A stretch of 43,774 nt of DNA from an uncultured Eubacteriales bacterium. Lineage in GTDB: Bacteria; Bacillota; Clostridia; Oscillospirales; Acutalibacteraceae. Position 1 is the stretch's first letter, and each line of letters starts with the position of its first letter. This document shows positions 8,151 through 18,200 of this stretch, piece by piece. The stretch covers positions 1 to 43,774 of the forward strand of contig OMZU01000008.1 in the NCBI GenBank assembly GCA_900315605.1, given 5' to 3'. A program made the translations under genes and the position numbers. Under the pieces are notes generated by a model. The model saw only the letters and a list, made by a program, of their open reading frames with translations. It made no database searches and was not told the DNA's origin.

Positions 8151-8565
8151 CCGACAGTATGAATTTAAAAATGAGCAGACAAGGGCGTTATTAGCCTGCG
8201 CCCGCGAGCGTTTCGGCGACGAGCCGGAGTTTTTGTGGATAAATATTCCCGACGCAGCAGTTTTGCGCTGCCCCGAAACCGGTCAGTGGTACGCGCTTAT
8301 CATGACAGCCCAAAAAAGCAGCTTGGGTGCTTTTGAGGACGAGACGACCGAAACCATAGACCTGATCTGCGACCCGGACGAAATCGAAAAGATCGCAGAT
8401 GAAAAGAAAATATTTCGCGGCAAGAATATGAATCCGCGCCACTGGATAACGATTTGCACCGACAACAGTCTTGACACCGAAGAGATACTGCGCAGACTGG
8501 GCGACAGCCACGACTTTGCAAGCGGAAAAAGGGGAACGCTTGACGCCTTTAGATGCTCGGGCTGA
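8143..8565 (+). CDS. MmcQ/YjbR-family protein
   Basis: The 140-residue protein has the MmcQ/YjbR (PF04237-like, double-wing DNA-binding fold) signature: early FLWINIPDAAVLR, WYALIM, and the conserved KNMNPRHWITICTDN followed by a helical EEILRRLGDSHDFAS end. The molecular function of the family is not settled. It starts inside the UDG gene (8-base overlap) and has an AAAGGAGG-type ribosome site within that gene, so the pair forms an operon. Confidence 0.8.
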   Translation: MSNRQYEFKNEQTRALLACARERFGDEPEFLWINIPDAAVLRCPETGQWYALIMTAQKSSLGAFEDETTETIDLICDPDEIEKIADEKKIFRGKNMNPRHWITICTDNSLDTEEILRRLGDSHDFASGKRGTLDAFRCSG

Positions 8566-8604
8566 GAAAAATCTGAATAAAATAAAAAAAACAGCCGATT
8601 ATTA

Positions 8605-8633
8605 TTGATTGATCGGCGCATTTGTGGTATAAT
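8605..8633 (+). promoter_or_regulatory. Promoter of aspS
   Basis: TTGATT (8605-8610), a 17-base spacer and TATAAT (8628-8633), 65 bases before the aspS start. Confidence 0.8.
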
Positions 8634-8698
8634 TTTGAAGAATAGACATACTTTCTCCGCGCAATTTTGAAAGATATTTCTGAAAGGATTGTAATATA

Positions 8699-10447
8699 AT
8701 GATAAAGGCTAATCAGTACCGCACCGTAAGCTGCGGTGAGTTAAGAGAAGAAAATATCGGTCAGCAGGTCAAGGTTGCCGGCTGGGTTGAAAATATCCGC
8801 GACCACGGCGGAGTTATGTTCCTTGATATCCGTGACGAATACGGAGTTCTTCAGGTTGTCGTTCACAACGACGAGCTTTTGAAGGGTGTGAACAAGGAAT
8901 GCACCGTAACTCTGAGCGGCGAGGTGGTAAAGCGCGACGAGGAAACTATCAACACCAAGATCGCGACAGGTTACGTTGAGGTCCACACCGACGACATCAA
9001 GGTTTTGGGAAGATGCAAAAACGCGCTTCCGTTTGAGATCCTGACCTCGACAAACACCTCGGAGGAGGTAAGACTCAAATACCGCTTCCTCGACCTCAGA
9101 AACCCAAAGGTCCACAACAATATCCTGCTTCGTTCAAAGATCATCAGCTTCCTTCGTTCAAAAATGGAGGAAATGGACTTTACCGAGATCCAGACCCCGA
9201 TACTGTCAACCTCGTCTCCCGAGGGCGCAAGAGACTATCTGATCCCTAGCCGCAAGCACAAGGGCAAGTTCTATGCTCTGCCGCAGGCTCCCCAGATATT
9301 CAAGCAGCTTTTGATGGTTTCGGGCTTTGACAAATATTTCCAGATCGCCCCATGCTTCCGCGACGAGGACGCACGTGCCGACCGCTCGCCGGGCGAGTTC
9401 TATCAGCTTGACTTTGAAATGGCGTTCGCCACTCAGGAGGACGTTTTTGATATAGCCGAGGAGGTTCTTTACGAGACCTTCAAAAAATTCTCAGACAAAG
9501 AGGTTTCAAAGCCTCCGTTCAAGCGCATCCCCTTTGCCGAGGCAATGGTAAAATACGGCACAGACAAGCCTGATCTGCGCAATCCGCTCCTTATCGTTGA
9601 AATCAGCGATATGTTTGAGGAAACCGACTTTGCGCCCTTCCGCAAAAAGACCGTTCGTTCGATCAACGTTCCCAACGCCGCTTCCCAGAGCAAAAAGTGG
9701 TTCAAGAGAATGGAAGAATTTGCGCTCTCTATCGGCATGAAGGGCTTGGGCTACGTTAAGGTGAACGACGATCTGACCTTTGACGGTCCGATCGACAAGT
9801 TCCTAAAGGAAGGCGACCGCGAGGAGCTTGTCAAGCGCAACGGTTCAAAGGCAGGCGACGTGATCTACTTTATCGCCGACACCGCCAAGGACGCGCCTAA
9901 GCTTGCCGGACAGATCCGCACCGAAGTCGCAAACCGTCTCGGACTCATTGATACAAGCCGCTTTGAGCTTTGCTTTATTGTTGACTTCCCAATGTTCGAG
10001 CGCGACGAGGAAACCAACCAGATCATCTTCACCCACAATCCGTTCTCAATGCCCCAGGGCGGTCTCGACGATCTGCTCAACCAAGACCCGGAGACTATCC
10101 TCGCTTATCAGTACGATATCGTATGCAACGGCGTTGAGCTTTCGTCGGGTGCGGTTCGTAACCACGATATCGAGATCATGAAAAAGGCGTTCGAGCTTGC
10201 AGGCTATTCCGAGGACGACCTCAAGGCAAAATTCTCTGCACTCTACAACGCATTCCAGTACGGCGCGCCGCCGCACGCAGGAATGGCACCGGGCGTTGAC
10301 AGAATGATAATGCTTCTCACCGAAGAAGAAAATATCCGCGAGGTAATCGCGTTCCCAATGAACTCCAACGCTCAGGATCTGCTCCTAGGCTCGCCCGGAG
10401 AAGTAACCGAGCAGCAGCTGCGCGAGGTTCACGTAAAATTGAGATAA
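8699..10447 (+). CDS. aspS: Aspartyl-tRNA synthetase, bacterial type
   Basis: The 582-residue class IIb synthetase has an N-terminal OB-fold anticodon domain (about 1-105) and class II motif 2 FRDEDAR at 220-226. The bacterial GAD insertion lies between motifs 2 and 3, and motif 3 is GMAPGVDRMIMLL near the end. The motif 2 surroundings (DARADRSPGEFYQ) resemble alphaproteobacterial enzymes. His36 in IRDHGG occupies the position where non-discriminating AspRS enzymes have His and E. coli has Leu. With gatCAB immediately downstream, it may also charge tRNA-Asn for transamidation; this is an inference. The gap to gatC contains a mobile-like repeat. Confidence 0.96.
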   Translation: MIKANQYRTVSCGELREENIGQQVKVAGWVENIRDHGGVMFLDIRDEYGVLQVVVHNDELLKGVNKECTVTLSGEVVKRDEETINTKIATGYVEVHTDDIKVLGRCKNALPFEILTSTNTSEEVRLKYRFLDLRNPKVHNNILLRSKIISFLRSKMEEMDFTEIQTPILSTSSPEGARDYLIPSRKHKGKFYALPQAPQIFKQLLMVSGFDKYFQIAPCFRDEDARADRSPGEFYQLDFEMAFATQEDVFDIAEEVLYETFKKFSDKEVSKPPFKRIPFAEAMVKYGTDKPDLRNPLLIVEISDMFEETDFAPFRKKTVRSINVPNAASQSKKWFKRMEEFALSIGMKGLGYVKVNDDLTFDGPIDKFLKEGDREELVKRNGSKAGDVIYFIADTAKDAPKLAGQIRTEVANRLGLIDTSRFELCFIVDFPMFERDEETNQIIFTHNPFSMPQGGLDDLLNQDPETILAYQYDIVCNGVELSSGAVRNHDIEIMKKAFELAGYSEDDLKAKFSALYNAFQYGAPPHAGMAPGVDRMIMLLTEEENIREVIAFPMNSNAQDLLLGSPGEVTEQQLREVHVKLR

Positions 10448-10482
10448 ATTCAATAAATTCATCCGGATTTTTGATTCTGCGA

Positions 10483-10619
10483 TGTAGGGGCGACCAATGG
10501 TCGCCTGTGCGCCGAACGCAGATATATTCTGATGGTTAGACAGGTAAGCTTGTTTTATGCAGAAAAATCTGATATAACATAAAACGTCTGTTCAAGGGCG
10601 ACCGATGGTCGCCCCTACA
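10483..10619. mobile_element. MITE-like inverted-repeat element, copy 1 (137 bp)
   Basis: The left end TGTAGGGGCGACC and the right end GGTCGCCCCTACA are inverted repeats. Each end also contains its own palindrome, GGCGACC-N3-GGTCGCC. The interior has no gene. It matches the element at 21613-21750 at both ends and in interior words such as CTGTGCGCC and AAAAATC. Both copies lie between genes. This copy separates aspS from gatC. Confidence 0.8.
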
Positions 10620-10689
10620 ACCTTATTGGAAATAGCTGCATCAATAATTTTTTTGTAAAATATCAACTGTCCCGAAAGGATTGATAAAT

Positions 10690-10968
10690 ATGGTAACAAG
10701 AGAAGACGTTGAAAACATCGCTCTGCTCTCAAAGCTGTTTGTGCCTGAGGAGGAGCTTGACGGCCTTACAAAGTCTATGCAGGAGATCATCGACTTTGCC
10801 GACGCGATCAACAACGCCCCGGCAGACGGCGAGGGCTTTGACAATATCAACAATCTCTCAAACGTATTTCGCGAGGACGAGGTTGTTCCGTCCTATGACT
10901 GCAAGGAGATCCTATGCAACGCTCCCGAACAGGCTGAGGATCACTTCCTTGTAAGAAACAGAGAGTAA
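10690..10968 (+). CDS. gatC: Aspartyl/glutamyl-tRNA amidotransferase subunit C
   Basis: The 92-residue protein wraps around GatA and stabilises the GatCAB complex. It shows the typical VTREDVENIALLSKLFVPEEEL start and the ending with FREDEV..., NAPEQAEDHFLV. An in-frame TTG lies at 10681, but the AAAGGA at 10674-10679 fits ATG 10690. gatA begins 12 bases after its stop. Confidence 0.93.
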   Translation: MVTREDVENIALLSKLFVPEEELDGLTKSMQEIIDFADAINNAPADGEGFDNINNLSNVFREDEVVPSYDCKEILCNAPEQAEDHFLVRNRE

Positions 10969-10980
10969 GGCGGTGTAACG

Positions 10981-12435
10981 ATGGGAACAATATCCAAAAT
11001 TCACGAGATGCTGACAACAAAGCAGTGCTCCTGCACCGAGCTTACAAAAAGCTATCTTGAACAAATCGAAAAATCAAATCCCGAGCTGAACGCCTACGTA
11101 AACGTTACCGGCGACGAGGCTCTCAGAGCGGCTGAGGCCGTTGACAAAAAGCTTGCCGCCGGAGAAGAGATCGGTATGCTTGAGGGCGTTCCGATGACTT
11201 TGAAGGACAACCTTTCAACAAAGGGCATCGAAACCACCTGCTGCTCAAAGATACTCACCGGCTACAAGCCGATTTACAACGCAACGGTTTGGGAGCTTTT
11301 GCAGGCGCAAAACGCCGTTATGCTCGGAAAAACCAATATGGACGAGTTCGCAATGGGCTCGTCAAGCGAGACCTCATACTTTGGCGGCGCGGCAAATCCG
11401 TTTAATACCAAACACTGCGCCGGCGGTTCCTCGGGCGGCGTTGCCAGCGCGGTAGGCGCGAATATTGCTGCCTACGGTCTCGGCTCCGACACCGGCGGCT
11501 CGATCCGCCAGCCGGCTTCATTCTGCGGAATCGTCGGCTTAAAGCCTACCTACGGTGCGGTTTCGCGTTACGGTCTGATTGCCTACGGAAGCTCGCTTGA
11601 CCAGATCGGACCCATAACAAAGAGCGTTGAGGACGCGGCTATCGTATTTGATGCGATCTCAAAGCAGGATGAGCGCGACTCAACCTCAAAGGGAAGCTCC
11701 GAGGAGACTTACTCAAAGCTCGACAACGATATCAAGGGACTCAAAATCGGTATTGCAAGAGAATATCTTGACGGCGTTCGCGATGACGTAAAGGAAGCGG
11801 TGCTCGAAGCCGCCGAGGTTTACAAGTCGCTCGGCGCAGAGATAGTATATTTCGATCTTCCTGCGCTCAAATATGCCCTGCCGGTTTACTATATCATCGC
11901 CTGTGCCGAGGCTTCGTCAAACCTCGGTCGCTACGACGGTATCCGCTACGGCTACAAAACCGCTCACTACAACGGCACTCACGATATGATCTGCCGCACC
12001 AGAAGCGAGGGCTTTGGCGAGGAGGTAAAGAGAAGGATACTTCTCGGTACTTACGTTCTTTCCGCCGGCTACTACGACGCTTACTACAAAAAAGCTCAGG
12101 ATCTGCGCGGCTCGATCATCCGCTCGTTCAACGACGCATTTGAGAACTGCGACGTGATCCTTGCTCCTACAGTTCCTATGACAGCGTTTGAAATGGGTCA
12201 CGCGGTTTCAGACCCGATCGAGACCTATCTTACCGATATTTGCACCGTTCCGGTGAATATCGCCGGCTTGCCCGGCGTTTCGATCCCCTGCGGCTTCAAC
12301 GCAAAGGGAATGCCAATCGGTATGCAGCTGATCGGAAGAAGCTTTGGAGAAGCTACGATACTTAACGCTGCCTATAAATATCAGCAGGCGGCTCCCGATA
12401 AATTTATGGATACAAAGTGGGGTGTAAAGCTGTGA
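10981..12435 (+). CDS. gatA: Aspartyl/glutamyl-tRNA amidotransferase subunit A
   Basis: The 484-residue amidase-signature subunit hydrolyses glutamine and supplies ammonia for conversion of Asp-tRNA-Asn or Glu-tRNA-Gln to the amide. The Ser-cisSer-Lys triad is visible as K75 (PMTLKDNLS), S150 (AGGSSGG) and S174 (DTGGSIRQP), matching the spacing of known GatA enzymes. The length is standard. It lies between gatC and gatB, its stop overlapping the gatB start in a GTGA, so translation is coupled. Confidence 0.96.
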   Translation: MGTISKIHEMLTTKQCSCTELTKSYLEQIEKSNPELNAYVNVTGDEALRAAEAVDKKLAAGEEIGMLEGVPMTLKDNLSTKGIETTCCSKILTGYKPIYNATVWELLQAQNAVMLGKTNMDEFAMGSSSETSYFGGAANPFNTKHCAGGSSGGVASAVGANIAAYGLGSDTGGSIRQPASFCGIVGLKPTYGAVSRYGLIAYGSSLDQIGPITKSVEDAAIVFDAISKQDERDSTSKGSSEETYSKLDNDIKGLKIGIAREYLDGVRDDVKEAVLEAAEVYKSLGAEIVYFDLPALKYALPVYYIIACAEASSNLGRYDGIRYGYKTAHYNGTHDMICRTRSEGFGEEVKRRILLGTYVLSAGYYDAYYKKAQDLRGSIIRSFNDAFENCDVILAPTVPMTAFEMGHAVSDPIETYLTDICTVPVNIAGLPGVSIPCGFNAKGMPIGMQLIGRSFGEATILNAAYKYQQAAPDKFMDTKWGVKL

Positions 12436-13844
12436 AATATGAATTAGTTGCGGGTTTTGAGACCCATATCGAGCTGTCAACCAAAACTAAGATTTTTTGC
12501 GGCTGCACAACTCAGTTCGGCGGCGATCCGAACACCCACTGTTGCCCGATATGCATCGGACTTCCGGGAACGCTGCCAAAGCTCAACCGCGAGGTAGTTC
12601 GCTACGCGATCAAGGCAGGCTTGGCTGTTCACGGCGAGATCGCCGAAATTGCAAAAATGGACAGAAAAAACTACTGCTATCCCGATTTGGCAAAGGCTTA
12701 TCAAATCAGCCAGCTCTATGCTCCGCTGATAATCGGCGGCTACGTTGAGCTTTCAAACGGCAGAAAGATCCGCCTCCATCATATCCACATCGAGGAGGAC
12801 GCCGGAAAGCTGATCCACAAGCATGGCGACACCTACGTTGACTACAACCGCGGCGGCGTTCCGCTTATCGAGATCGTTTCCGAGCCTGATATCCGCTCGA
12901 TCGACGAGGCAAAGGAGTACGTTGAACGTCTCCAGCAGGTCATGCGCTACATCGGCGTTTCCGACTGCAAAATGCAGGAGGGCTCAATGCGCTGCGATGT
13001 AAATATTTCCGTTCGTCCCGAGGGCAGCGAAAAGCTTGGAACAAGAACGGAAATCAAAAATATGAACTCGATCAACAATATCGCAAAGGCGATGGAGTAT
13101 GAGTACGAGCGTCAGACCGATTTGATAGAAAGCGGCGGCAAGGTGATTCAGGAGACCCTGCGCTATGACGACGCGAGCGGCACGACTTCTTCTATGAGAA
13201 GCAAGGAGGACGCGCACGACTACCGCTATTTCCGCGACCCGGATCTTGTTACGATCAACATTTCGCGCGAAGAGGTCGAAGAGATCAGGGCAAGTCTGCC
13301 TGAGCTTCCTGCCGAAAAATTCAAAAGATATACCGAGGAGCTCGGTATCCCCGAAAAGGACGCGCAGCTTCTTACAAAATACAGAAAAATCAGCGAATTT
13401 TTTGACAAAGCCTGCGAGGGCGTAAAATCTGCAAAAACCGTTTCAAACTTTATTATCGGACAGATTTTCCGCAGAACCGAGACCGAGGCTGACAAGGAGC
13501 AGTTCGATGTTTCTGTTGATCCCGTGCAGCTCAACGAGCTTGTAAAGCTGCTTGACAGCGGAAAGATCCGCAACAACCTTGCAAAGTCAACTCTCGAAAA
13601 AATGCTTGATACCGGCAAGGGCGCGCTGGAATTTATCAGCGAAGCCGATATGGGCGGCGTTGACGACAACGCTCTGCTTGAATTGTGCAAGGCGGCGGTC
13701 GAAGGCAACCAAAAGGCGGTTGAGGACTTTAAAAACGGCAAGGAAAAGGCTCTCAAGGCACTTGTCGGGAACGTTATGAAAAACAGCCGCGGCAAGGCGG
13801 ACGCAGTTGCAGCCGAGGCAAAGATCAAAGAAATCATCGGATAA
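12432..13844 (+). CDS. gatB: Aspartyl/glutamyl-tRNA amidotransferase subunit B
   Basis: The 470-residue subunit binds the mischarged tRNA and performs the kinase and transamidation steps. Conserved landmarks are the N-terminal GFETHIEL, zinc-region cysteines CGC...CCPICIGLPG, NRGGVPLIEIVSEPD, and GTRTEIKNMNSI. The C-terminal YqeY-like helical tail includes NNLAKSTLEKMLDTG. GTG at 12432 overlaps the gatA stop and yields an N-terminus matching the family. A GTG five codons earlier is less likely. GGGGTG within gatA is the ribosome site. Confidence 0.95.
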   Translation: MKYELVAGFETHIELSTKTKIFCGCTTQFGGDPNTHCCPICIGLPGTLPKLNREVVRYAIKAGLAVHGEIAEIAKMDRKNYCYPDLAKAYQISQLYAPLIIGGYVELSNGRKIRLHHIHIEEDAGKLIHKHGDTYVDYNRGGVPLIEIVSEPDIRSIDEAKEYVERLQQVMRYIGVSDCKMQEGSMRCDVNISVRPEGSEKLGTRTEIKNMNSINNIAKAMEYEYERQTDLIESGGKVIQETLRYDDASGTTSSMRSKEDAHDYRYFRDPDLVTINISREEVEEIRASLPELPAEKFKRYTEELGIPEKDAQLLTKYRKISEFFDKACEGVKSAKTVSNFIIGQIFRRTETEADKEQFDVSVDPVQLNELVKLLDSGKIRNNLAKSTLEKMLDTGKGALEFISEADMGGVDDNALLELCKAAVEGNQKAVEDFKNGKEKALKALVGNVMKNSRGKADAVAAEAKIKEIIG

Positions 13845-13860
13845 CATTATTTCAAAAACT

Positions 13861-13897
13861 AAAATCCACCGCTTGATAAAAACGGTGGATTTTGTTT
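13861..13897 (+). terminator. Terminator of the aspS-gatCAB unit
   Basis: AAAATCCACCG and CGGTGGATTTT form a stem, followed by a T-rich run. Confidence 0.85.
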
Positions 13898-13917
13898 TGT
13901 AAGATTTTAAGACAAAA

Positions 13918-13952
13918 GGCAACGCCGCGCTGAATTGCGCGGCGTTACCTTT
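13918..13952 (-). terminator. Terminator of the secreted protein at 14031
   Basis: AACGCCGCGC and GCGCGGCGTT form a perfect 10-bp stem. On the minus strand it is followed by GCCTTTTG. It serves the convergent gene on the right. Confidence 0.75.
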
Positions 13953-14030
13953 ATATAAAAACAATCAATCAATCACTCGATTATTAGGAATTGTCTATGA
14001 TTTATTGCTTGATTGTGTAGTTGGCGTTGA

Positions 14031-14636
14031 TTATTCGCAGGGAACAAAGGTTGCAATGATCTTCGCTCCGCCTGCCTGCATTTTGAAGCTGCAATCGCCG
14101 TTAGCGTCGAGAGTCAGAACTTCTTCGCCGTATCTGCCGAACGAACCGTTTGAATCAAATATTACTGTAACGCTGCTAACCTCGTAGCCCTTGTCAGCCT
14201 TGACGTTTACCTTTACGGTTTCAAACTCAGTAGCTGTATCCTTGTCAACTGTTACAGAACCGTTGTTTGTACCCTTTGTTCTTACGTAGAATGCTTTGTC
14301 GGTGAATGCTCTGAAAGTAATCTCGCCGTCGATCTTAACTGCCTTGCCGGGAGCATATGATGTCCAGGGCTTACCTGCAACAGTCCAGTCTACGAACTTG
14401 TTTACAAAGTAGCCGTTATCAAAGTCCTTGCCTTCGGGAAGAACGAAGTCTGAACCAACAGTAACTGTGATGTCTGTTGTCTTGTTTGCTGCGTCGATCA
14501 GATGAACTGTTGTTGTGCTTGCTCCTACAGAAGCGTAGGCGTCGTTGTCTGTAGCTGCGCTTGCGGTGATTGAAAACATGCTGAATGCGCTGATGATGAT
14601 GCTTAATGCTGCGATGATTGAAAGTGTCTTTTTCAT
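14031..14636 (-). CDS. Secreted protein with InlB/Big-like C-terminal domain
   Basis: The 201-residue product starts with a clear signal peptide, cleaved around ITASA-ATDND (residues 26-28). The C-terminal half resembles the divergent InlB B-repeat/bacterial-repeat module: a GSVTV strand, ETVKVNVKADKGYEVSSVTV, then GDCSFKMQAGGAKIIATF. Such modules mediate surface or carbohydrate interactions, but here no anchor is present, so it is probably released. It has a strong promoter at 14786-14814, a palindromic operator-like site over the -35 box, and a long leader nearly devoid of G. Its function is unknown. The ribosome-site/start block is shared with the gene at 1-158. Confidence 0.8.
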   Translation of the reverse strand: MKKTLSIIAALSIIISAFSMFSITASAATDNDAYASVGASTTTVHLIDAANKTTDITVTVGSDFVLPEGKDFDNGYFVNKFVDWTVAGKPWTSYAPGKAVKIDGEITFRAFTDKAFYVRTKGTNNGSVTVDKDTATEFETVKVNVKADKGYEVSSVTVIFDSNGSFGRYGEEVLTLDANGDCSFKMQAGGAKIIATFVPCE

Positions 14637-14650
14637 GATTGATTTCTCCT

Positions 14651-14770
14651 TTGAATTCTTTTTGTTTTGTTTTAGTTTTGTTTTTGATTGATTTGATTGA
14701 GAGTTTGTTTTGTTTGTTTTGATTATCTTTTAGGTTTTGTTTTGTTGTTTTGTTTTTGTTTTGTCTTTCG
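14651..14770 (-). promoter_or_regulatory. G-poor CAAAA-rich 5' leader
   Basis: On the minus-strand transcript, these 120 bases contain only about four G residues and many CAAAA units. The leader should therefore be unstructured. It lies between the promoter and the AAGGAG ribosome site of the secreted protein and may favour translation or RNA stability. Confidence 0.5.
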
Positions 14771-14785
14771 TAAGCTTACAAGTGC

Positions 14786-14814
14786 ATTATACACCATGCA
14801 CAAAACAAAGTCAA
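14786..14814 (-). promoter_or_regulatory. Promoter of the secreted protein
   Basis: On the minus strand: TTGACT (14809-14814), a 17-base spacer and TATAAT (14786-14791), close to consensus. Confidence 0.88.
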
Positions 14815-14826
14815 TAGTTTTGTGCA
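14797..14826. promoter_or_regulatory. Candidate operator overlapping the -35 box
   Basis: TGCACAAAAC and GTTTTGTGCA are a perfect 10-bp inverted repeat separated by 10 bases that contain part of the -35 hexamer. A second, looser pair (TGCACAAAAG at 14935, CTGTGCA near 14968) lies upstream. The geometry fits a dimeric repressor site. The 430-bp gap between the two divergent secreted-protein genes holds these sites and otherwise AT-rich sequence. Confidence 0.55.
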
Positions 14827-15125
14827 GAAAAACGGCGCGTTTGGACATATTCATTAAAAACTAAGGTATATCTTGGGCTAATATCACAACTTTATGTATT
14901 GATTTACCCGATCGAAAATTATATTTCGTCATACTGCACAAAAGCATAAAATTATTTACCTCGTTTCTGTGCAAACGGGTTAAGTAACTCGCTAAACAAC
15001 CGCGACTGCAATTAAATAAAAAATAAATAAACCGGAAAATTTAAAAAAAATTTAAAGTTACGTGTAACTGATTTTAAAATACATCGTCAAAGTTATCAGT
15101 ATAAGTTAAATATACACAATTTGGT

Positions 15126-15154
15126 TTGACAGTAAAGTTGTATTATTGTATAAT
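15126..15154 (+). promoter_or_regulatory. Consensus promoter of the beta-helix protein
   Basis: Perfect TTGACA (15126-15131), a 17-base spacer and TATAAT (15149-15154). The leader has a small ACCGC/GCGGT hairpin at about 15164-15183 before the GGAG ribosome site. Confidence 0.92.
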
Positions 15155-15218
15155 AAAGTCAACACCGCACGTGTTATGCGGTAATTCAAAAATTAACTTA
15201 TGATACGGAGTTGATGAT

Positions 15219-18200
15219 ATGAAAAAACTGTTCAAAAGCTTAGCGGCTGTATTGACCGCTTCGCTTATGCTCTGCTCTGCCGCCGAGCCTTTGACTGCTT
15301 TTGCGGCGGATCAAGCCGAAGCTTCCGCTGTCGGCGCAGAAAACGTTATTAACGTTTCGTCAAACGAGATCGCTTCCAACGGAACATACTCGGCGATCCA
15401 AACCGCGCTTGACAAGGCGAAAGCTGAGGCGAGCTCTTCAAATGTATATAACGTTGTTGTTGCCCCCGGCAGCTACACGCTCAACAGGGGACTTCGCATT
15501 TACGCCAACACAACTCTGACGCTTACCGGCGTTACGATCACACGCGACAAGTCGGCAGGCTCAAATATGATACGCACCGGCGACGAGGACACCCTCACCA
15601 CAGGCCGTACCGGATATTATTATGAGAACATCACCATAAACGGCGGCACGCTCAACGCCAACGGCACCGAAAATACAATGATTAAGGTGGCTCACGCAAA
15701 GAATTTCAAGATGACAAATGTGAATCTCAAAAATCTAAACGAGGGTCATATGATGGAGGTCGCAGGCGTTGACGGCTTTACCGCGCGCGGCTGCACCTTT
15801 ACCGACCAGGTGCTCTCGCCCAAGGGCGTAGGCTTTGAGGCTATCCAGTTTGACGTGCTCAAGGACGAGCATATTGTAAACTGCCGCAGCGAGGATCTGC
15901 CAATGAAGAATATCCTCGTTGAAAACTGCACCTTTACAAACTGTCCGCGAGGAGTGGGCAGCCACACTGCAATACACAACCGACCTCACGACGGGATCGT
16001 TATCCGAAACAACACCTTTAAGAATATGCACAGCGTTGCGATCCAAGGTCTTAACTGGGTCAACTGCACGATCACAGGCAACGTGATCGACGGCGCGGCA
16101 AGGGGGATCGCTGTTTATGCGGTTATGGACGAGGGCTCCGGCACATTTTTGCCGAGCGAGCTTGCCAAGGAGGGCAACACCACCGCCCATGCCTCCGACA
16201 GCTACCAAGCTCCGCAGAAAGCGAATATTTTGATCGCCTACAACAAGCTCAAAAACTGCGGCACGCTTGAGGACATCTATTCGCACTATGAGGTTTCGGG
16301 AATTTCGGCTATGGGCTACAAATTCTCTTCAACCACTCCGCGCAGCAGTCAGGACGGAAGCGGAAGGCTGCCTGCCGGAAGCTACTACTGCGACGGCGTA
16401 ACGATCCGCGACAATTCCGTTGACGTTTGGGGCAGCGGAGTCAGGGTCGAAAACTGCCGCAACACAATTGTCAGAAACAACAATCTCTCCTGTGGTCGCG
16501 GAAAATTTGACAGCAAGAATTATTACGGGATCGTTTTCAGGAACGACGTCCGCGCTGGTCAGCTAAACAATAACTATATCGCTCATTCAATGGTCAACGG
16601 AATACAAATCGACGATTGCACTGTGACCGATATCAGCAGCAACGAGATCACCGATTCGGGCAAATACGGAATGGGGATCTACGGTTCAACGATCGGCACG
16701 ATCACAAACAACACCGTTACCGACGTCGGAACAGAAGGCATCGCGCTTCTTTCCGGCTCGAACATAACAGGAAGGGTCAGCGAAAACCGCGTTTCCGGCG
16801 GCAGCGATTACGGCATCCACGCTTCTTCGGACACAAAGGTTGCGATGATCGAGAAGAATACCACAGTCAACTGCGGCGAGGGCATCGGATATTCAAGAGG
16901 TCCGGGGCTTGTCACCGTTGGCGCGAATTACGAAAAAACAGCTTCGCTCTACAGCCTTGAGACGAACGAAAAAATGCTCGGAATGGGCGTTGGCACTGCC
17001 TACAGGATCGGTAAGTCAATAAGTCCGGCAAACGCGATCTCCGGCTTTAGCTATTCCTCCGGCAACAGCTCGGTTGCAGAGGTTGACCACACCGGACTGA
17101 TTTTTGCAAAGTCGGTGGGCGAAACAACGGTCACGGTCAAGAGCGACAACGGAAAAACCGCGACTGTCAGCGTGATCGTAAATGAAAGCGGAGAGCCCTC
17201 AACAAGCAATGTTCTTGCCGTTCCAAAGATCACAAAGCTTGAAAGCACTGCCTACGGCGTGAAGCTGACCTGGGACGCAGTCAAGGGCGCGAATCGCTAC
17301 AGGGTTTATTACAAGGGAGCGAGCGGAAACTGGAAGGGTCTTGGCAACACAAGCTCAACAAGCTTTATCGATGATGATGTGAACGTCGGCTCAACCTACA
17401 CCTACACCCTGCGCTGCATTGACAACAACGGCGACCCGATCAGCGACTTTGACGGAGCAGGCTGGTCGCACACCTACACCGGGATCGAGATCCCTCAGAT
17501 TTCCAAGCTTGAATCCGCTCCCAACGGCGTAAAACTGAGCTGGAACGCGGTTGACGGCGCGAACAAATACCGACTTTATTACAAGAACAGCAGCGGCGGC
17601 TGGACCACGCTCGGCGATACTGTTTCAACGACCTTTACCGACGAAGAGGTAAACGTAGGCACGACCTACACATACACGATCCGCAGCCTTAACGGAAACA
17701 ATCGCCTTAACAGCGGCTTTAATTCAACCGGTTGGTCGCATAAATATCAGGGTATCGACGTTCCTCAGCTTACAAGCCTTGAATCGATCCCCGAGGGAAT
17801 AAAGCTTGGCTGGGAGGCTGTTGAGGGCGCGAGCGGCTACAGAGTTTATTACAAAAACCGCAGCGGCGGTTGGTCGACGCTCGGCGACACGACCAAAACG
17901 AGCATAACGGATACAGACGTTTCGCTGGGCACGGAATACACCTACACCATCCGCAGCCTGAGCGCGAGCGGCAGAACAAACAGCGGCTTTGATCCAAACG
18001 GCTGGTCAAAGACCTATGACGGGATCGCAGCTCCGGAGCTGAGCGGCTTTGAAAGCAACGCGGACGGCGTAAGGCTCAGCTGGCAGCCTGTTGAGGGCGC
18101 GGCAGGCTACAGGCTCTACTACAAAAACAGCAAGGGCGGCTGGAACCGCCTTGGAGACACGAATAAAACAAGCTTTGTTGACAGCGACGTTACCTTTGGC

